From Arthrobacter gengyunqii (GTDB taxonomy: Bacteria > Actinomycetota > Actinomycetes > Actinomycetales > Micrococcaceae): a DNA stretch of 64,000 bases. The DNA lies in assembly GCF_023022985.1 (NCBI RefSeq), contig NZ_CP095461.1, forward strand, positions 3,286,001 through 3,350,000, given 5' to 3'. How positions within the stretch are numbered: the first letter of the stretch is position 1; every line of letters begins with the position of its first letter. Both the position numbers and the translations under genes were made by a program. The notes under the pieces are model-generated. The model ran no database searches. It was not told the DNA's origin and saw only the letters and a program-made list of their open reading frames with translations. Positions 30,884-40,689 of this stretch are shown here, piece after piece.

Positions 30884-31738
30884 TCAGCGCCCGATCTCCG
30901 TACGCACGGCATAAAGCTCGGGGAAAAAGGTAAGTTCGAGCGCCCGCTGGAGGAAGGACGCCCCGGAGGATCCGCCTGTTCCCCGCTTGAAGCCAATGGT
31001 GCGCTCCACTGTCTTGAGGTGCCGGAAGCGCCACAGCTGGAAGTTGTCCTCCAGATCCACCAGCTCTTCACACGCCTCGTAGATGTCCCAGTGTTCCGCG
31101 GCGTTCTCATAAACGTGTTTGTAAACACGCATCAGGGCATCGTTGGCCACATGCGCCTGCGTGACATCGCGGTGGAGCAGCTCCTCGGGAACGGCATAAC
31201 CCCGGCGGTGCAGGTACCGGATGAACTCGTCGTAGATGCTGGTCTGTTCCAGCAGGTCCGTAAGCAGTGCCTGCGCCGCCGGATCGGCGGCAAAGACGTT
31301 CACCATGGCAGCGTTCTTGTTGCCCAGCAGGAACTCCACGGCCCGGTACTGGTAGGACTGGAAACCGCTGGAGGCGCCCAGATCACCCCTGAATTCCGCA
31401 TATTCCGACGGCGTCAGCGTCGCCAGCACGGACCACTGCTCGGTCAGCGAGCGCTGGATGTGCTTGATCCGGGCTATGCCCTTCATGGCGGCACGCAGGT
31501 CATCCGCGGCCAGTTTGGACCGCACGGCACGCAGTTCATGCAGGACAAGCTTCAGCCACAGCTCGGAAGTCTGGTGCTGGATGATGAAGAGCATCTCGTC
31601 GTGATGCTCCGGGCTGCTCACCGGATGCTGCGCGGCCAGCAGCTCGTCCAGCGCCAAATAGGAGCCGTAGCTCATCTTGTCGGTGAAGTCCCGTTCGATG
31701 CCCGGCTCGAGGTTTCGGGTGTTCCTGCTCACGCTCAT
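30884..31738 (-). CDS. kynA: Tryptophan 2,3-dioxygenase
   Basis: This haem enzyme oxidises L-tryptophan to N-formylkynurenine. The 284 residues carry [32 protein letters not shown], the haem-histidine region [14 protein letters not shown] and the substrate loop GTGGSSG. The ATG at 31738 is chosen from the family start; upstream codons in frame are leader. TACGGT lies at -12 to -7. No formamidase or kynureninase gene is adjacent. dcd follows 47 bases downstream. Confidence 0.95.
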   Translation of the reverse strand: MSVSRNTRNLEPGIERDFTDKMSYGSYLALDELLAAQHPVSSPEHHDEMLFIIQHQTSELWLKLVLHELRAVRSKLAADDLRAAMKGIARIKHIQRSLTEQWSVLATLTPSEYAEFRGDLGASSGFQSYQYRAVEFLLGNKNAAMVNVFAADPAAQALLTDLLEQTSIYDEFIRYLHRRGYAVPEELLHRDVTQAHVANDALMRVYKHVYENAAEHWDIYEACEELVDLEDNFQLWRFRHLKTVERTIGFKRGTGGSSGASFLQRALELTFFPELYAVRTEIGR

Positions 31739-31744
31739 CGTCCT

Positions 31745-31750
31745 ACCGTA
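31745..31750 (-). promoter_or_regulatory. Putative leaderless -10 of kynA (TACGGT)
   Basis: On the minus strand TACGGT occupies -12 to -7 before the ATG at 31738. Confidence 0.35.
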
Positions 31751-31828
31751 GCTTGGTTTTTCCCCCTGCCGCTGTGCCAGACTTGCGGCTGAGCCTTTGG
31801 CAGACACTGAGCACTCAAGGAGAACATC

Positions 31829-32383
31829 ATGACTGAGAACACAGAGAACACGGACAACACGGACAGCAGCGCCGCGGAACGGGAAGGCACGCTTCCCGGC
31901 CAGGCGCAGTACCAGGATCCCGAAGGCGCTGCGGCGCTGGAAGAAGCCATCCTCGCCGGCCAGGAAGGCCGGATCAGCAGCCAGGAGCTGGTGGCCCGAA
32001 TCTGTGAGTCGGAGCTGCTGAGCGTTGGCCGGCTGCTGGACGAGAAGGACCCCGCCTCCTTCCAGGCCCTGGTGCTGAAGTCTCCGGAAGGGGACTCCGC
32101 CGTTGCGGCAACGTTCACCAGCGCCGGGCGGGTACCGGAACAGATCCGTGAAAAGGCACCGGTCATGGTCAAGGCCGGAGGGGAAGCAACACTGCGCAGC
32201 ATCGGCGCCGGCTACGGGCTCGCGATCAATCCCGGCAGCAACCTCGGGCTCGAGCTTGGACCGGAGGGAATTGCCGCCATTGTGGCCGCCTATGACCAGG
32301 CCGCAGCGAATCAATCCGCAGCCGCCCGCCCGAACGCAACCGGCAGTGCAGACGAAACCGGCAGCGCGCCCCAGGCACAGTAG
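31829..32383 (+). CDS. SseB family protein
   Basis: The 184-residue protein has a Thr/Asn/Glu-rich N-terminal tail (about 25 residues), an SseB N-terminal-like domain with [16 protein letters not shown] and an Ala/Gln-rich C-terminus. SseB-family domains are common in actinobacteria and have no settled function; SseB itself is linked to serine sensitivity. AGGAG precedes the ATG. It is divergent from kynA across 90 bases and is followed by the peptidase gene. Confidence 0.75.
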   Translation: MTENTENTDNTDSSAAEREGTLPGQAQYQDPEGAAALEEAILAGQEGRISSQELVARICESELLSVGRLLDEKDPASFQALVLKSPEGDSAVAATFTSAGRVPEQIREKAPVMVKAGGEATLRSIGAGYGLAINPGSNLGLELGPEGIAAIVAAYDQAAANQSAAARPNATGSADETGSAPQAQ

Positions 32384-32476
32384 CCGCCCTCTTGCACTGT
32401 CGGAGGGGGGCTCTAGGCTGGGGCCACAGGTGTGCAGGGAAACCAGTTGCCCTGCACCCGGACCCCGGAGGACAGC

Positions 32477-33535
32477 ATGACCTGTTCAAGCAAGACATGT
32501 TCAATCGTTCCCCCCTATCTCCTGGCGCGTATTGCCGATCTCCAGGACGACGGCTTCCAACGGGCCGCCGATGCAGCCCGGCGGGCACTGGCCGAACTGC
32601 CGCCGGTCCATTCGGCCCGCTCCCGGTCCCTGCAGCCCCCGTTTCCCCCGCGGGGCAGCGCACTGCCCCCCTCCCTGCGGCGTGAAATTTCCGACGCCGG
32701 AGAACGTGAGGTCCTCCCCGGCACCCTCGTGCGGTCGGAGGGAGGGGAGCCGACCCGCGACGAAGCAGTGGACGAGGCATATGAGGGCCTTGGAGCCACC
32801 CACGCCCTTTTCCGCGACGTCTACGGCAGGGACTCGGTGGACGGTGCCGGCGGCATTTTGGCGGCCACCGTCCACTACGGGCGCGATTACGACAACGCGT
32901 TCTGGAACGGTGAACGCATGGTGTGCGGTGACGGCGACGGCGAGATCTTCCAGCGGTTCACCAAATCGCTGACGGTCATCGGACATGAACTGGCCCACGG
33001 CGTTGTCCAGTACACGTCCCGGTTCGACTACGAGGGCCAGTCCGGAGCGCTCAACGAGTCGGCCGCTGACGTTTTCGGTGTCCTGGTCGAGCAGAAGCTC
33101 CTGCACCAGGAAGCTGCGCAGGCGACGTGGCTGGTGGGCGCAGGTTTGTTCACCGACCAGGTGACAGGAGACGCACTGCGGTCCCTCAAGGCGCCCGGCA
33201 CAGCGTACGACGACGACGTAATCGGCCGCGATCCGCAGCCGGCCACCATGGCCGGCTACATTGACACCCAAGCGGACAACGGCGGCGTCCATCTCAATTC
33301 CGGCATTCCCAACCATGCGTTTTACCTGGCGGCCACTGCCATGGGGAATTTCGCCTGGGAACGGGCCGGACAGATCTGGTACGACGCCCTCACCGAACAG
33401 GATCTGCCAGCGGACTGCACCTTTTCCCGTTTTGCGGCCGGAACACTCGCTGCTGCGGAAAAGCGCTACGGCAGCTCAAGCGCGGAGTACGATTCCGTGT
33501 CCGATGCCTGGGAAGCCGTAGGCGTGCAACCGTGA
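32477..33535 (+). CDS. Protealysin-like M4 family metallopeptidase
   Basis: This zinc endopeptidase of the thermolysin family has 352 residues. The N-terminal 90 residues form the short protealysin-type propeptide with [13 protein letters not shown], and there is no signal peptide, unlike secreted thermolysins. Zinc and catalytic motifs are complete: HELAHG, the glutamate in [11 protein letters not shown], and the histidine in [15 protein letters not shown]. The ATG at 32477 has GGAGG five bases upstream. The stop overlaps by 4 bases the next gene, an emfourin-type inhibitor, as in the protealysin operon of Serratia. Likely intracellular until activated or released. Confidence 0.93.
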   Translation: MTCSSKTCSIVPPYLLARIADLQDDGFQRAADAARRALAELPPVHSARSRSLQPPFPPRGSALPPSLRREISDAGEREVLPGTLVRSEGGEPTRDEAVDEAYEGLGATHALFRDVYGRDSVDGAGGILAATVHYGRDYDNAFWNGERMVCGDGDGEIFQRFTKSLTVIGHELAHGVVQYTSRFDYEGQSGALNESAADVFGVLVEQKLLHQEAAQATWLVGAGLFTDQVTGDALRSLKAPGTAYDDDVIGRDPQPATMAGYIDTQADNGGVHLNSGIPNHAFYLAATAMGNFAWERAGQIWYDALTEQDLPADCTFSRFAAGTLAAAEKRYGSSSAEYDSVSDAWEAVGVQP

Positions 33536-33804
33536 AGATTGTGGTCATCCGCACCGGCGGATTCGCCGGTCTCACCCGGATTTGGAGCACCCATGTCAGC
33601 ACCGAAGAGGCCGAGCAGCAGTGGCTGCCGCTGCTGCAGGAACCCCCACCGCAAAAACCCGCCGGATCGGACCGGTTTGTCTACGAAATCAGTGTGGGCC
33701 CCGCCGCCGTCACCCTGCCCGAGCACTGCGTCCAGGGCAAATGGCGGGATTTGGTGGAACGCGCGCGGAAGGGCGGGGAAGAAGCCGGCAGCGACGGCAC
33801 ATGA
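33532..33804 (+). CDS. Emfourin-type inhibitor of the M4 peptidase
   Basis: The 90-residue protein starts with a GTG that overlaps the peptidase stop (GTGA). The N-terminal [12 protein letters not shown] and the central DRFVYEIS, followed by a short helical end, agree with emfourin, the tight-binding inhibitor encoded next to protealysin. The genetic coupling suggests that it keeps the co-produced peptidase inactive in the cytoplasm. Family assignment is by recognition of the pattern and context, not by alignment. Confidence 0.75.
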   Translation: MKIVVIRTGGFAGLTRIWSTHVSTEEAEQQWLPLLQEPPPQKPAGSDRFVYEISVGPAAVTLPEHCVQGKWRDLVERARKGGEEAGSDGT

Positions 33805-33870
33805 CCGCCGAATTCGGCGCGGAGCTGCTTCCATGTAAAGTGGTTTTTTGTGCCGGAGCCTTCCGGCGCT

Positions 33871-33941
33871 GCGGGCGTAGCTCAATGGTAGAGCGCTAGC
33901 TTCCCAAGCTTGATACGCGGGTTCGATTCCCGTCGCCCGCT
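33871..33941 (+). tRNA. tRNA-Gly (anticodon CCC)
   Basis: A full cloverleaf can be drawn: acceptor GCGGGCG/CGCCCGC, D arm GCTC/GAGC, anticodon loop TTCCCAA with CCC at positions 34-36, T arm GCGGG/CCCGT with loop TTCGATT, and discriminator T. The anticodon stem CTAGC/GCTTG has one T-T mismatch. CCA is not encoded. It reads GGG codons. Confidence 0.93.
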
Positions 33942-33945
33942 CTCG

Positions 33946-33987
33946 AAAAAGACCCTCGGTATCCCATCGGATACCGAGGGTCTTTTT
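33946..33987. terminator. Bidirectional intrinsic terminator after tRNA-Gly
   Basis: A perfect 19-bp stem (ending GACCCTCGGTATCC on the left arm) with a 4-base loop is followed by T5 on the plus strand and has A5 at its left base. It ends the tRNA transcript. Confidence 0.93.
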
Positions 33988-34081
33988 GTTGCCCGCCGGG
34001 TTTTCACCGTGGCTATACTTGGCCCCGATGAACTGCACAATTCCACCGCACGCAATTCCACCCCACGGTCTGTAGCGCCCG

Positions 34082-35008
34082 GTGCTGGGGGTACTTACCG
34101 GATTCACCGTTGTCTGGATCATCATCCTTGTCGGGTACCTGATCGGCAGGCTCGGGGTCCTGGGAGCAAATGCGCAAAGTGTCCTGAGCCGGCTGGCGTT
34201 CTTCGTGGCCTCCCCCGCACTGCTGCTGGTGACGCTGAGTGACGCTGACCTCCACACGGTCTTTTCCCTGCCGCTGCTCGTTGCCGCCGTCAGCGCTTTC
34301 CTTACCGCCGGCGCCTTCCTGCTGTGCACCCGCTGGTGGCTGCGCCGCCCGCTCCCGGAGGCGGTCATTTCCACAATGTCCGCGTCCCTGGTCAACGGGG
34401 CCAACCTCGGCCTGCCCATCGCCGTATATGTGCTGGGGGACGGCGCCTACATTGCACCGGTGCTCATTTTCCAGATGGCCGTGTTCACCCCGCTCTTCCT
34501 CATGGTGATGGACACGGCGACGAGCGGACGGCGCACCTCCCTGCCGCGGTTCCTGGGTCAGATCGTGCGCAACCCCATCATCATCGGCACCCTGATCGGC
34601 CTCATCCTGGCCGCCACCGGGCTGACGCTGCCCGTCATCATCCTGGAACCCGTCACCCTCATCGGCGGAGCAGCTGTGCCGGCCATGCTGCTGGCTTTCG
34701 GCATCTCACTCGTGGGCTCCCGGCCAATGCCCCGTATCGGCGGACGCCGCACCGACGTCGTCGTGGCCACTGCGTTCAAACTGGTGCTGCAGCCGCTCCT
34801 GGCCTTTGCCCTGGCGCGCTATGTCCTGGGCATGGATGGGCACCTGCTGTTCGCCGTCGTCGTCACGGCTGCCCTGCCCACGGCGCAGAACGTCTTCGTC
34901 GCGGCCAGCCGCTACGACCAGGGCGTGCTCGTGGCGAAAGACACCGTCCTGTTGACCACCGTCCTTTCACTTCCCGTCCTCATCGTCACTGCCGCGCTTC
35001 TGACCTGA
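34082..35008 (+). CDS. AEC family transporter
   Basis: The 308-residue membrane protein has two sets of about five helices and the AEC (auxin efflux carrier) signature: VGYLIGRLGVLGANA at the N-terminus, SLVNGANLGLPIAVYVLG in the middle and AALPTAQNVFVAASRY near the end. Bacterial members export malonate, malate or other organic acids; the substrate is unknown. The start is GTG at 34082 without a strong ribosome binding site. Confidence 0.88.
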   Translation: MLGVLTGFTVVWIIILVGYLIGRLGVLGANAQSVLSRLAFFVASPALLLVTLSDADLHTVFSLPLLVAAVSAFLTAGAFLLCTRWWLRRPLPEAVISTMSASLVNGANLGLPIAVYVLGDGAYIAPVLIFQMAVFTPLFLMVMDTATSGRRTSLPRFLGQIVRNPIIIGTLIGLILAATGLTLPVIILEPVTLIGGAAVPAMLLAFGISLVGSRPMPRIGGRRTDVVVATAFKLVLQPLLAFALARYVLGMDGHLLFAVVVTAALPTAQNVFVAASRYDQGVLVAKDTVLLTTVLSLPVLIVTAALLT

Positions 35009-35149
35009 CCTTTCTCTGCCGTCGCCGCTTTGGGACAGTGGCGAAATTCATATCGAGGGCATAGTGTCTTTCGAAAGGCTGCTTAGGGTGGCAGTTCCGC
35101 GGAAAGTTCGATCAATCCGCGCCAACGACGAGGTGGAGGCACAACACCG

Positions 35150-36469
35150 ATGCCAATGGACGCAACACACTACGGCCGGCCCCGCAAACGGGCCCGTGCA
35201 GCTGCGGGGCTTGCCCTCGCCGTCGGAGCCACGCTGCTGACCGGCTGCGCCTCCGAAGAAGGCCCACCAACACTCACCTGGTACATCAACCCGGATGACG
35301 GCGGACAGGCAACCATCGCCGAAATCTGCACCGACCAAGCCGACGGGGCTTACACCATCCAGACCTCGCTGCTTCCCAGCGATGCGGGAGCGCAGCGGGA
35401 ACAGCTGGCCCGCCGCCTGGCGGCCGGTGACGACACCATGGACATCATGAGCCTGGATCCGCCGTTCGTCCCCGAGCTGGCCGAGCCCGGCTACCTTGCA
35501 CCTGTGCCCGAAGATGTCGCCGAGCGCACCACGCAGAACGTGGTCGAAGGTGCGCTGACCGGCGCCAAGTGGAAGGACGAGGTGGTGGCCGTCCCCTTCT
35601 GGGCCAACACGCAGATCCTCTGGTACCGGAAGTCCGTGGCCGAGGCCGCGGGCCTGGACATGACCCAGCCTGTCACCTGGCAGCAGATCATTGACGCAGC
35701 CGCCAGCCAGGACAAGTTCCTGGGCGTGCAGGGCGCCCGCGCCGAGTCCATGACAGTGTGGGTCAACGCCCTCGTCGAGTCGGCCGGCGGTGCCATTGTG
35801 GAGAATCCCGATGCCCCGGCGGAGGAAATCCGCTTGGGCCTCGATTCCGAGGCTGGAACCCAAGCCGCGGAAATCGTCTCCGTGATCGGCAAGGAAGGCC
35901 TCGGCGGCCCCGGACTCCCCACCCAAACCGAAAACACCTCCATGATCCAGTTCCAGGGGGACCAGGGATCGTTCATGGTCAACTACCCCTTCGTCTGGCC
36001 TGCCACCAACGCAGCAGTGGAAGCGGGAACGCTGCCCGCGGACCTGATCGAGGACATTGGCTGGACACTGTATCCGCAGGTCAATGCCGGTGAGGAAACC
36101 GCGCCCCCGCTGGGAGGCATCAACCTCGGGGTAGGCTCCGAGAGCAAGCACCAGGACCTGTCCTACGACGCGATTGAGTGCATCGTCAGCCCGGACAACC
36201 AGTCCCTGTACTTCACATCCAACGGCAACCCTCCGGCCAACATCGATGCCTATGATGCCCCGGGAGTCTCCGAAACCTTCCCGATGGCGGAAACCATCCG
36301 CGAGTCGCTGGAGCTTTCCAAGCCCCGGCCGCAAACCCCGTACTACAACGAGGTTTCAACCGGCATCCAGCAGACGTGGACCCCGCCCAGCGACGTGAAT
36401 CCGGAAACCACTCCGGCGACCAGCTCCGAGTTCATTCTTGCGGTCCTGAAAGGGGAGAAGCTGTTGTGA
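35150..36469 (+). CDS. Sugar ABC transporter substrate-binding lipoprotein (LpqY-like)
   Basis: This extracellular binding protein has 439 residues: a twin-Arg/Lys N-region, a hydrophobic stretch and the lipobox LLTGC with Cys33. The mature part resembles LpqY, the trehalose-binding protein of mycobacteria (QREQLARRLAAGDDTMDIM, then VPFWANTQILWYRK). It starts at ATG 35150 with GGAGG ten bases upstream; a second ATG two codons on is too far. Its stop overlaps the first permease (GTGA). Trehalose is a likely but unproven substrate. Confidence 0.9.
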   Translation: MPMDATHYGRPRKRARAAAGLALAVGATLLTGCASEEGPPTLTWYINPDDGGQATIAEICTDQADGAYTIQTSLLPSDAGAQREQLARRLAAGDDTMDIMSLDPPFVPELAEPGYLAPVPEDVAERTTQNVVEGALTGAKWKDEVVAVPFWANTQILWYRKSVAEAAGLDMTQPVTWQQIIDAAASQDKFLGVQGARAESMTVWVNALVESAGGAIVENPDAPAEEIRLGLDSEAGTQAAEIVSVIGKEGLGGPGLPTQTENTSMIQFQGDQGSFMVNYPFVWPATNAAVEAGTLPADLIEDIGWTLYPQVNAGEETAPPLGGINLGVGSESKHQDLSYDAIECIVSPDNQSLYFTSNGNPPANIDAYDAPGVSETFPMAETIRESLELSKPRPQTPYYNEVSTGIQQTWTPPSDVNPETTPATSSEFILAVLKGEKLL

Positions 36470-37428
36470 GTACTTCGGTAGAAGCTAAGCGGGGAGCTGC
36501 GCCCGCGTCCAAGCCCGCCAAGCCGCGCCTGAGTGACAGGGCCCGGTCGGAGCGGCGGCTCGGGTTGTGGCTGGCTGGTCCGGCATTCGTCATCATGCTG
36601 GCGGTCACTGCGTACCCGATCCTGCTGGCCGTGTGGGACTCGCTGTTCAAGTACCGGCTGACGGCACCTGATGACCGGGCGTTTATCGGTTTGGGAAACT
36701 ACGGCGTCATCCTCACCGACAGCGTTTTCTGGCGCGACCTCGGAGTGACCCTGCTGATCACGGTGATCACCGTGGCGGTGGAACTCGTCCTGGGCTTCGC
36801 CCTGGCCCTGGTCATGAACAGTGCCCTGAAGGCTGTCCGCGGCTGGCTGCGAACCGCCATCCTCGTCCCCTACGGGATCATCACCGTGGTGTCCGCCTTC
36901 GCATGGTTCTATGCCTTTGACATCAACTCCGGCTATATCAACCATTGGTTCGACTGGGTCCCGGGAATCAGCCCCGACCTGAACTGGTTCGCCGACGGCC
37001 CCACGGCACTGTTCGTGATCATTGCGTCGGAAATTTGGAAGACCACGCCGTTCATCTCGCTCCTGCTGCTGGCCGGCCTGGCGCAGGTGCCCGGAGAGCT
37101 CACCGAGGCCGCGGAAGTGGACGGCGCCACCTGGTGGCAGCGGATGGCACGCGTGATCCTGCCGAACATGAAGGCCGCCATCATGGTTGCCGTCCTGTTC
37201 AGGGCCCTGGACGCTTTCCGAATCTTCGACAACGTCTACATCATGACCAACGGAGCCTACGGGACCGAGGTCTTGTCGCTGCTGGCGTACCGCACCTCAA
37301 TTTCCCGCCTGGAGATCGGGATGGGTTCCGCCATTTCAGTGCTGCTGTTCCTCTGCGTCATCATCATCTGTTTCATCGCCATCAAACTGTTCAAGGTGGA
37401 CCTCACCGGTGCACGAGGGGGTAACTAA
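36466..37428 (+). CDS. Sugar ABC transporter permease (SugA-like)
   Basis: The 320-residue MalF-type permease has a cytoplasmic N-terminus, six helices and the ATPase-contacting EAA loop (EAAEVDGATWWQRMARVILP). The GTG at 36466 overlaps the stop of the binding-protein gene by 4 bases, and its own stop shares one base with the next ATG. Upstream in-frame codons belong to the binding-protein gene in another frame. Confidence 0.95.
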   Translation: MSTSVEAKRGAAPASKPAKPRLSDRARSERRLGLWLAGPAFVIMLAVTAYPILLAVWDSLFKYRLTAPDDRAFIGLGNYGVILTDSVFWRDLGVTLLITVITVAVELVLGFALALVMNSALKAVRGWLRTAILVPYGIITVVSAFAWFYAFDINSGYINHWFDWVPGISPDLNWFADGPTALFVIIASEIWKTTPFISLLLLAGLAQVPGELTEAAEVDGATWWQRMARVILPNMKAAIMVAVLFRALDAFRIFDNVYIMTNGAYGTEVLSLLAYRTSISRLEIGMGSAISVLLFLCVIIICFIAIKLFKVDLTGARGGN

Positions 37429-38270
37429 TGAAGTCCTCACCCGTCCGTCGGAGAGTGATCTGGACCATCATCTCGATCGTCGTCGTCGTCTACGCGCTGT
37501 TCCCGGTGGCGTCCATCTTCGCCACGTCCTTCAAGATCCCCAGCGACCTCACCTCGGGGACGTTCCTCCCCAACACGTGGTCCACCACGAACTATGAGGA
37601 GATCCTGGTGGGAGACGCCCAGGACCTCTTCCTCTCCGCCCTGCGCAACTCCATCGGCATTTCACTGATTGCAACCTTCGTTGCCGTGGTACTGGCGACC
37701 CTGTGTGCCTACGCCATTGCACGGCTGGATTTCCCCGGCAAAAAGCTGATCCTGACCACCGCCCTGGGCGTCTCGATCTTCCCGGTAATCTCCATCGTGA
37801 CTCCGTTGTTCAATCTCTGGCGCAACATCGGCCTGTACGACACCTGGCTCGGCCTGATCATTCCGTACCTGTCACTGACGCTGCCGATCTCAATCTGGAC
37901 CCTGTCAGCGTTTTTCCGGCAGATTCCCTGGGAGCTGGAGCAGGCCGCGCAGGTGGATGGTGCCACCACGTGGCAGGCCTTCCGCAAGGCCATTGTTCCG
38001 CTGGCAGCGCCCGGCGTGTTCACCACGGCGATCATTGCTTTCTTTATCGCTTGGAATGACTTCGTCTACGGCATTTCACTGACGTCTACTGATGCGGCAC
38101 GCCCGGTGCCTGCAGCCTTGGCATTCTTTACCGGCGCATCCCAGTTCGAAGAGCCGACGGGCGCCATCTCGGCGGCCGCAATCATTGTCACCATTCCCGT
38201 TGTCGTGCTGGTGCTGGCGTTCCAGCGCCAGATCGTCTCGGGTCTAACCCAGGGCGCCGTCAAGGGCTAA
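37428..38270 (+). CDS. Sugar ABC transporter permease (SugB-like)
   Basis: This 280-residue MalG-type permease has an N-terminal helix ([20 protein letters not shown]), five further helices and the EAA loop [20 protein letters not shown]. Start and previous stop form TAATG. It forms the channel with the preceding permease. Confidence 0.95.
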   Translation: MKSSPVRRRVIWTIISIVVVVYALFPVASIFATSFKIPSDLTSGTFLPNTWSTTNYEEILVGDAQDLFLSALRNSIGISLIATFVAVVLATLCAYAIARLDFPGKKLILTTALGVSIFPVISIVTPLFNLWRNIGLYDTWLGLIIPYLSLTLPISIWTLSAFFRQIPWELEQAAQVDGATTWQAFRKAIVPLAAPGVFTTAIIAFFIAWNDFVYGISLTSTDAARPVPAALAFFTGASQFEEPTGAISAAAIIVTIPVVVLVLAFQRQIVSGLTQGAVKG

Positions 38271-38307
38271 TCCCCTTGCGTCCGGTCGAAGAAAAGGATT
38301 TGTTCTC

Positions 38308-39576
38308 ATGGCATCGATCACCCTCAACCACCTCGTCAAGAAATACGGAGACGGCTTCCCCGCAGTCAACGATGTCAGCCTGGACATCGCTGACGGCGAG
38401 TTCATCATTCTGGTTGGCCCCTCCGGCTGCGGAAAGTCCACTCTCCTGCGGATGATCGTGGGTCTTGAAGACATCACGTCCGGAGACCTGCTGATCAATG
38501 GGGAACGCGTGAACGACAAGGCGCCCCGTGACCGCAACTTGGCCATGGTGTTCCAGAACTATGCGCTCTACCCGCACCTGACGGTCTTCGAGAACATCGC
38601 GTTCCCGCTGCGTCTGGCCAAGGGTAAGTACACCGATGAGCAGATCGACAAGCTGGTCAACGACGCGGCCGCCACGCTCGAGCTGACCGAGCATCTGGAC
38701 CGCAAGCCCGCCAACCTGTCCGGCGGGCAGCGCCAGCGGGTTGCCATGGGACGTGCCATCGTCCGCCAGGCGGATGCCTTCCTCTTCGACGAGCCCCTCT
38801 CCAACTTGGATGCCAAGCTGCGCGGACAAATGAGGTCCGAGATTTCGCAGATGCAGCGCCGGCTGGGAACCACCAGCGTCTACGTAACCCACGACCAGAC
38901 TGAAGCCATGACCCTCGGAGACCGGGTGGCCGTGCTGAAGAAGGGCATCCTGCAGCAGGTGGCCTCGCCGCGCGAGCTGTATGAGCAGCCCGTCAACCTT
39001 TTCGTGGCGGGATTCATCGGATCCCCGTCCATGAACTTCCTGCCGGCCACGGTGGAAGGGAACGTGCTGCGGACTGCGGTCGGGGACCTCACGATTCCCC
39101 AGGACAAGGCGGACAAAGCCGCGGGCAAGAACATCGTGCTGGTGGGCCTTCGGCCGGAGTTCTTCGAGGACGCCAAGTTCGTGGACGATGCCAAACGCCC
39201 CCACGGCTCCACGTTCACCGCCCCGATCAGCCACACCGAATGGCTGGGCAACGAGCAGTACGGCTACATCCCCTTCCATCCGGATCCCGAGGTCAAGGAA
39301 CTCCTGGACAACCTGGCGCGGGACATGGACGCCGACGAGCTGCGGCCGCAGATTGTGGTAACCCTCGACGCAGCATCCCGCATCCGCGGCGGACGCGACG
39401 CCGAGCTGTGGCTGGATACCCGCAAGGTGCACCTGTTCGATCCCGAGACCGGGGAGAACCTCACCCGGGATGCCGAGGCAGGTGCGGAGCTGACCGAGGA
39501 AGCCAATGCCGCAAGGGCTGAGGAAATCGCCATGGCCCGTGAAAACGACAAGGTCAGCAGCGGGACTGAATCCTAG
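38308..39576 (+). CDS. Sugar ABC transporter ATP-binding protein (SugC/UgpC/MsmX type)
   Basis: The 422-residue ATPase has Walker [10 protein letters not shown], the Q-loop [10 protein letters not shown], signature NLSGGQRQR, Walker [12 protein letters not shown] and the H-switch, followed by the MalK-like OB-fold regulatory domain from about 240 ([10 protein letters not shown]). The last 50 residues are Glu-rich. Proteins of this type sometimes serve several sugar importers; here it completes a full four-gene operon. Confidence 0.94.
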   Translation: MASITLNHLVKKYGDGFPAVNDVSLDIADGEFIILVGPSGCGKSTLLRMIVGLEDITSGDLLINGERVNDKAPRDRNLAMVFQNYALYPHLTVFENIAFPLRLAKGKYTDEQIDKLVNDAAATLELTEHLDRKPANLSGGQRQRVAMGRAIVRQADAFLFDEPLSNLDAKLRGQMRSEISQMQRRLGTTSVYVTHDQTEAMTLGDRVAVLKKGILQQVASPRELYEQPVNLFVAGFIGSPSMNFLPATVEGNVLRTAVGDLTIPQDKADKAAGKNIVLVGLRPEFFEDAKFVDDAKRPHGSTFTAPISHTEWLGNEQYGYIPFHPDPEVKELLDNLARDMDADELRPQIVVTLDAASRIRGGRDAELWLDTRKVHLFDPETGENLTRDAEAGAELTEEANAARAEEIAMARENDKVSSGTES

Positions 39577-39612
39577 GCCGGTCCCGGCCTGCGTACGGGC
39601 CACCCGGCTGCA

Positions 39613-39680
39613 CCGGAAGCCCGGAAGCCCGGAAGCCCGGAAGCCCGGACTGAGCGAAGCACGCCGGTCCGGGCTTCCGG
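39613..39680. repeat. CCGGAAGC tandem repeat with complementary arm (hairpin)
   Basis: Four perfect copies of CCGGAAGC (39613-39644) continue as CCGGA. At 39668-39680 TCCGGGCTTCCGG is the exact complement of one repeat plus the next half, so a 13-bp stem can form with the nearest copy or, in shifted registers, with any other. There is no T-run. It lies 36 bases after the sugar operon. Confidence 0.9.
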
Positions 39681-39705
39681 CGTTGAACCCGGTATCGTTT
39701 GATCG

Positions 39706-40689
39706 GTGCAGGGAACAACGTCAGTAATCAAGGCAGTGGCCACGTGGCTGCTTGCCCTCATGCTCACTATCGCCGCGGCAGTGGTTGTCATCTACTTCGT
39801 CAACGCCAAGGTGTACGGGCCAGGGCATCAGGTGAGCAGCTACTTCCAGGCCCTCCGGGAGGGGGACGGGGAACGTGCGCTCGGCCTGTTGGCGGCGAAG
39901 GTGCCGGAAGCCAACGCAGCCCTGCTTGACGGCCCCGCGCTCAAAGCCTCCGCCGCCGACCTTGAGGTGCTGGAGATCCACGAGCCCCGCGCCGCAGGTG
40001 ATGACAGGGTGGACATTGACGTCACCTATGCCCTGGGCGAAGAGGAAGGACAGAGCACCTTCCGTTTGACCCGCACGGAGAAACAGTGGCTGTTCTTTGA
40101 CCGGTGGAACTTTGTTCCCTCTGTCCTTCCCACGGTGACGGTCAGCGCCCCGAGCCAGCAGGAAGCTGTCCTCAACGGCGTTCAGGTTGCCCTGCCCGAA
40201 GAGACCACCACTTTTGCTTCGTTCTATCCCGCACGCGTGGAAGCTTCCTACGATTCGGAGTTCTTCGCCGCGCCGGCACAGTCAGGCGTTCTGGCATCGC
40301 CGCAGGACACTGCCTCCCTGGTCCTCGCCACCGAGGCCACCGAGGCCCTCACGAGTGCCGTGGATGCCAAGGTCCGGGATTTTCTGGCCGGATGCACCAG
40401 CGCCCAGGACCGGCTTGCCCCGCCGGGCTGCCCGTTCTTCCACTTCACCGACAACCGGGTCCAGCTGCCCATTGTCTGGGAAATCACCGAGTACCCGGAA
40501 GTCAACATTCGGGCCGTGTCCGGAAACTGGGTACTCTCTCCGCTCAACGGCAAAGCCCGCCTCACGGCTGAGCAAACGGACCTCTTCAGCGGTGTGAAGA
40601 GCCCGCTGGAGGTTGAGAAGGACTTCAGCTTCGCCGCACAGCTGTCAGTGGGTTCCGGCGAGGTATCCGTCTCTCCCCTGATCGACTAG
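39706..40689 (+). CDS. Hypothetical membrane-anchored protein
   Basis: I do not recognise a family for these 327 residues. There is one N-terminal transmembrane helix (TWLLALMLTIAAAVVVIYFV, about 13-32), then an outside part with a segment like a Ala/Leu-rich DUF4878/NTF2-type fold (SYFQALREGDGERALGLL) and a second part with two cysteines in a CTSAQDRLAPPGC stretch that could form a disulfide. It is probably an extracytoplasmic protein held in the membrane. The start is GTG at 39706 with TATCGT at a leaderless -10 distance. It ends in a shared CTAG with the convergent gene. Confidence 0.75.
   Translation: MQGTTSVIKAVATWLLALMLTIAAAVVVIYFVNAKVYGPGHQVSSYFQALREGDGERALGLLAAKVPEANAALLDGPALKASAADLEVLEIHEPRAAGDDRVDIDVTYALGEEEGQSTFRLTRTEKQWLFFDRWNFVPSVLPTVTVSAPSQQEAVLNGVQVALPEETTTFASFYPARVEASYDSEFFAAPAQSGVLASPQDTASLVLATEATEALTSAVDAKVRDFLAGCTSAQDRLAPPGCPFFHFTDNRVQLPIVWEITEYPEVNIRAVSGNWVLSPLNGKARLTAEQTDLFSGVKSPLEVEKDFSFAAQLSVGSGEVSVSPLID

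Noticed and set aside
35048..36334. 428-codon open frame antisense to the sugar-binding lipoprotein
   Set aside because: The plus strand has a lipobox and LpqY-like motifs; the antisense frame has none.
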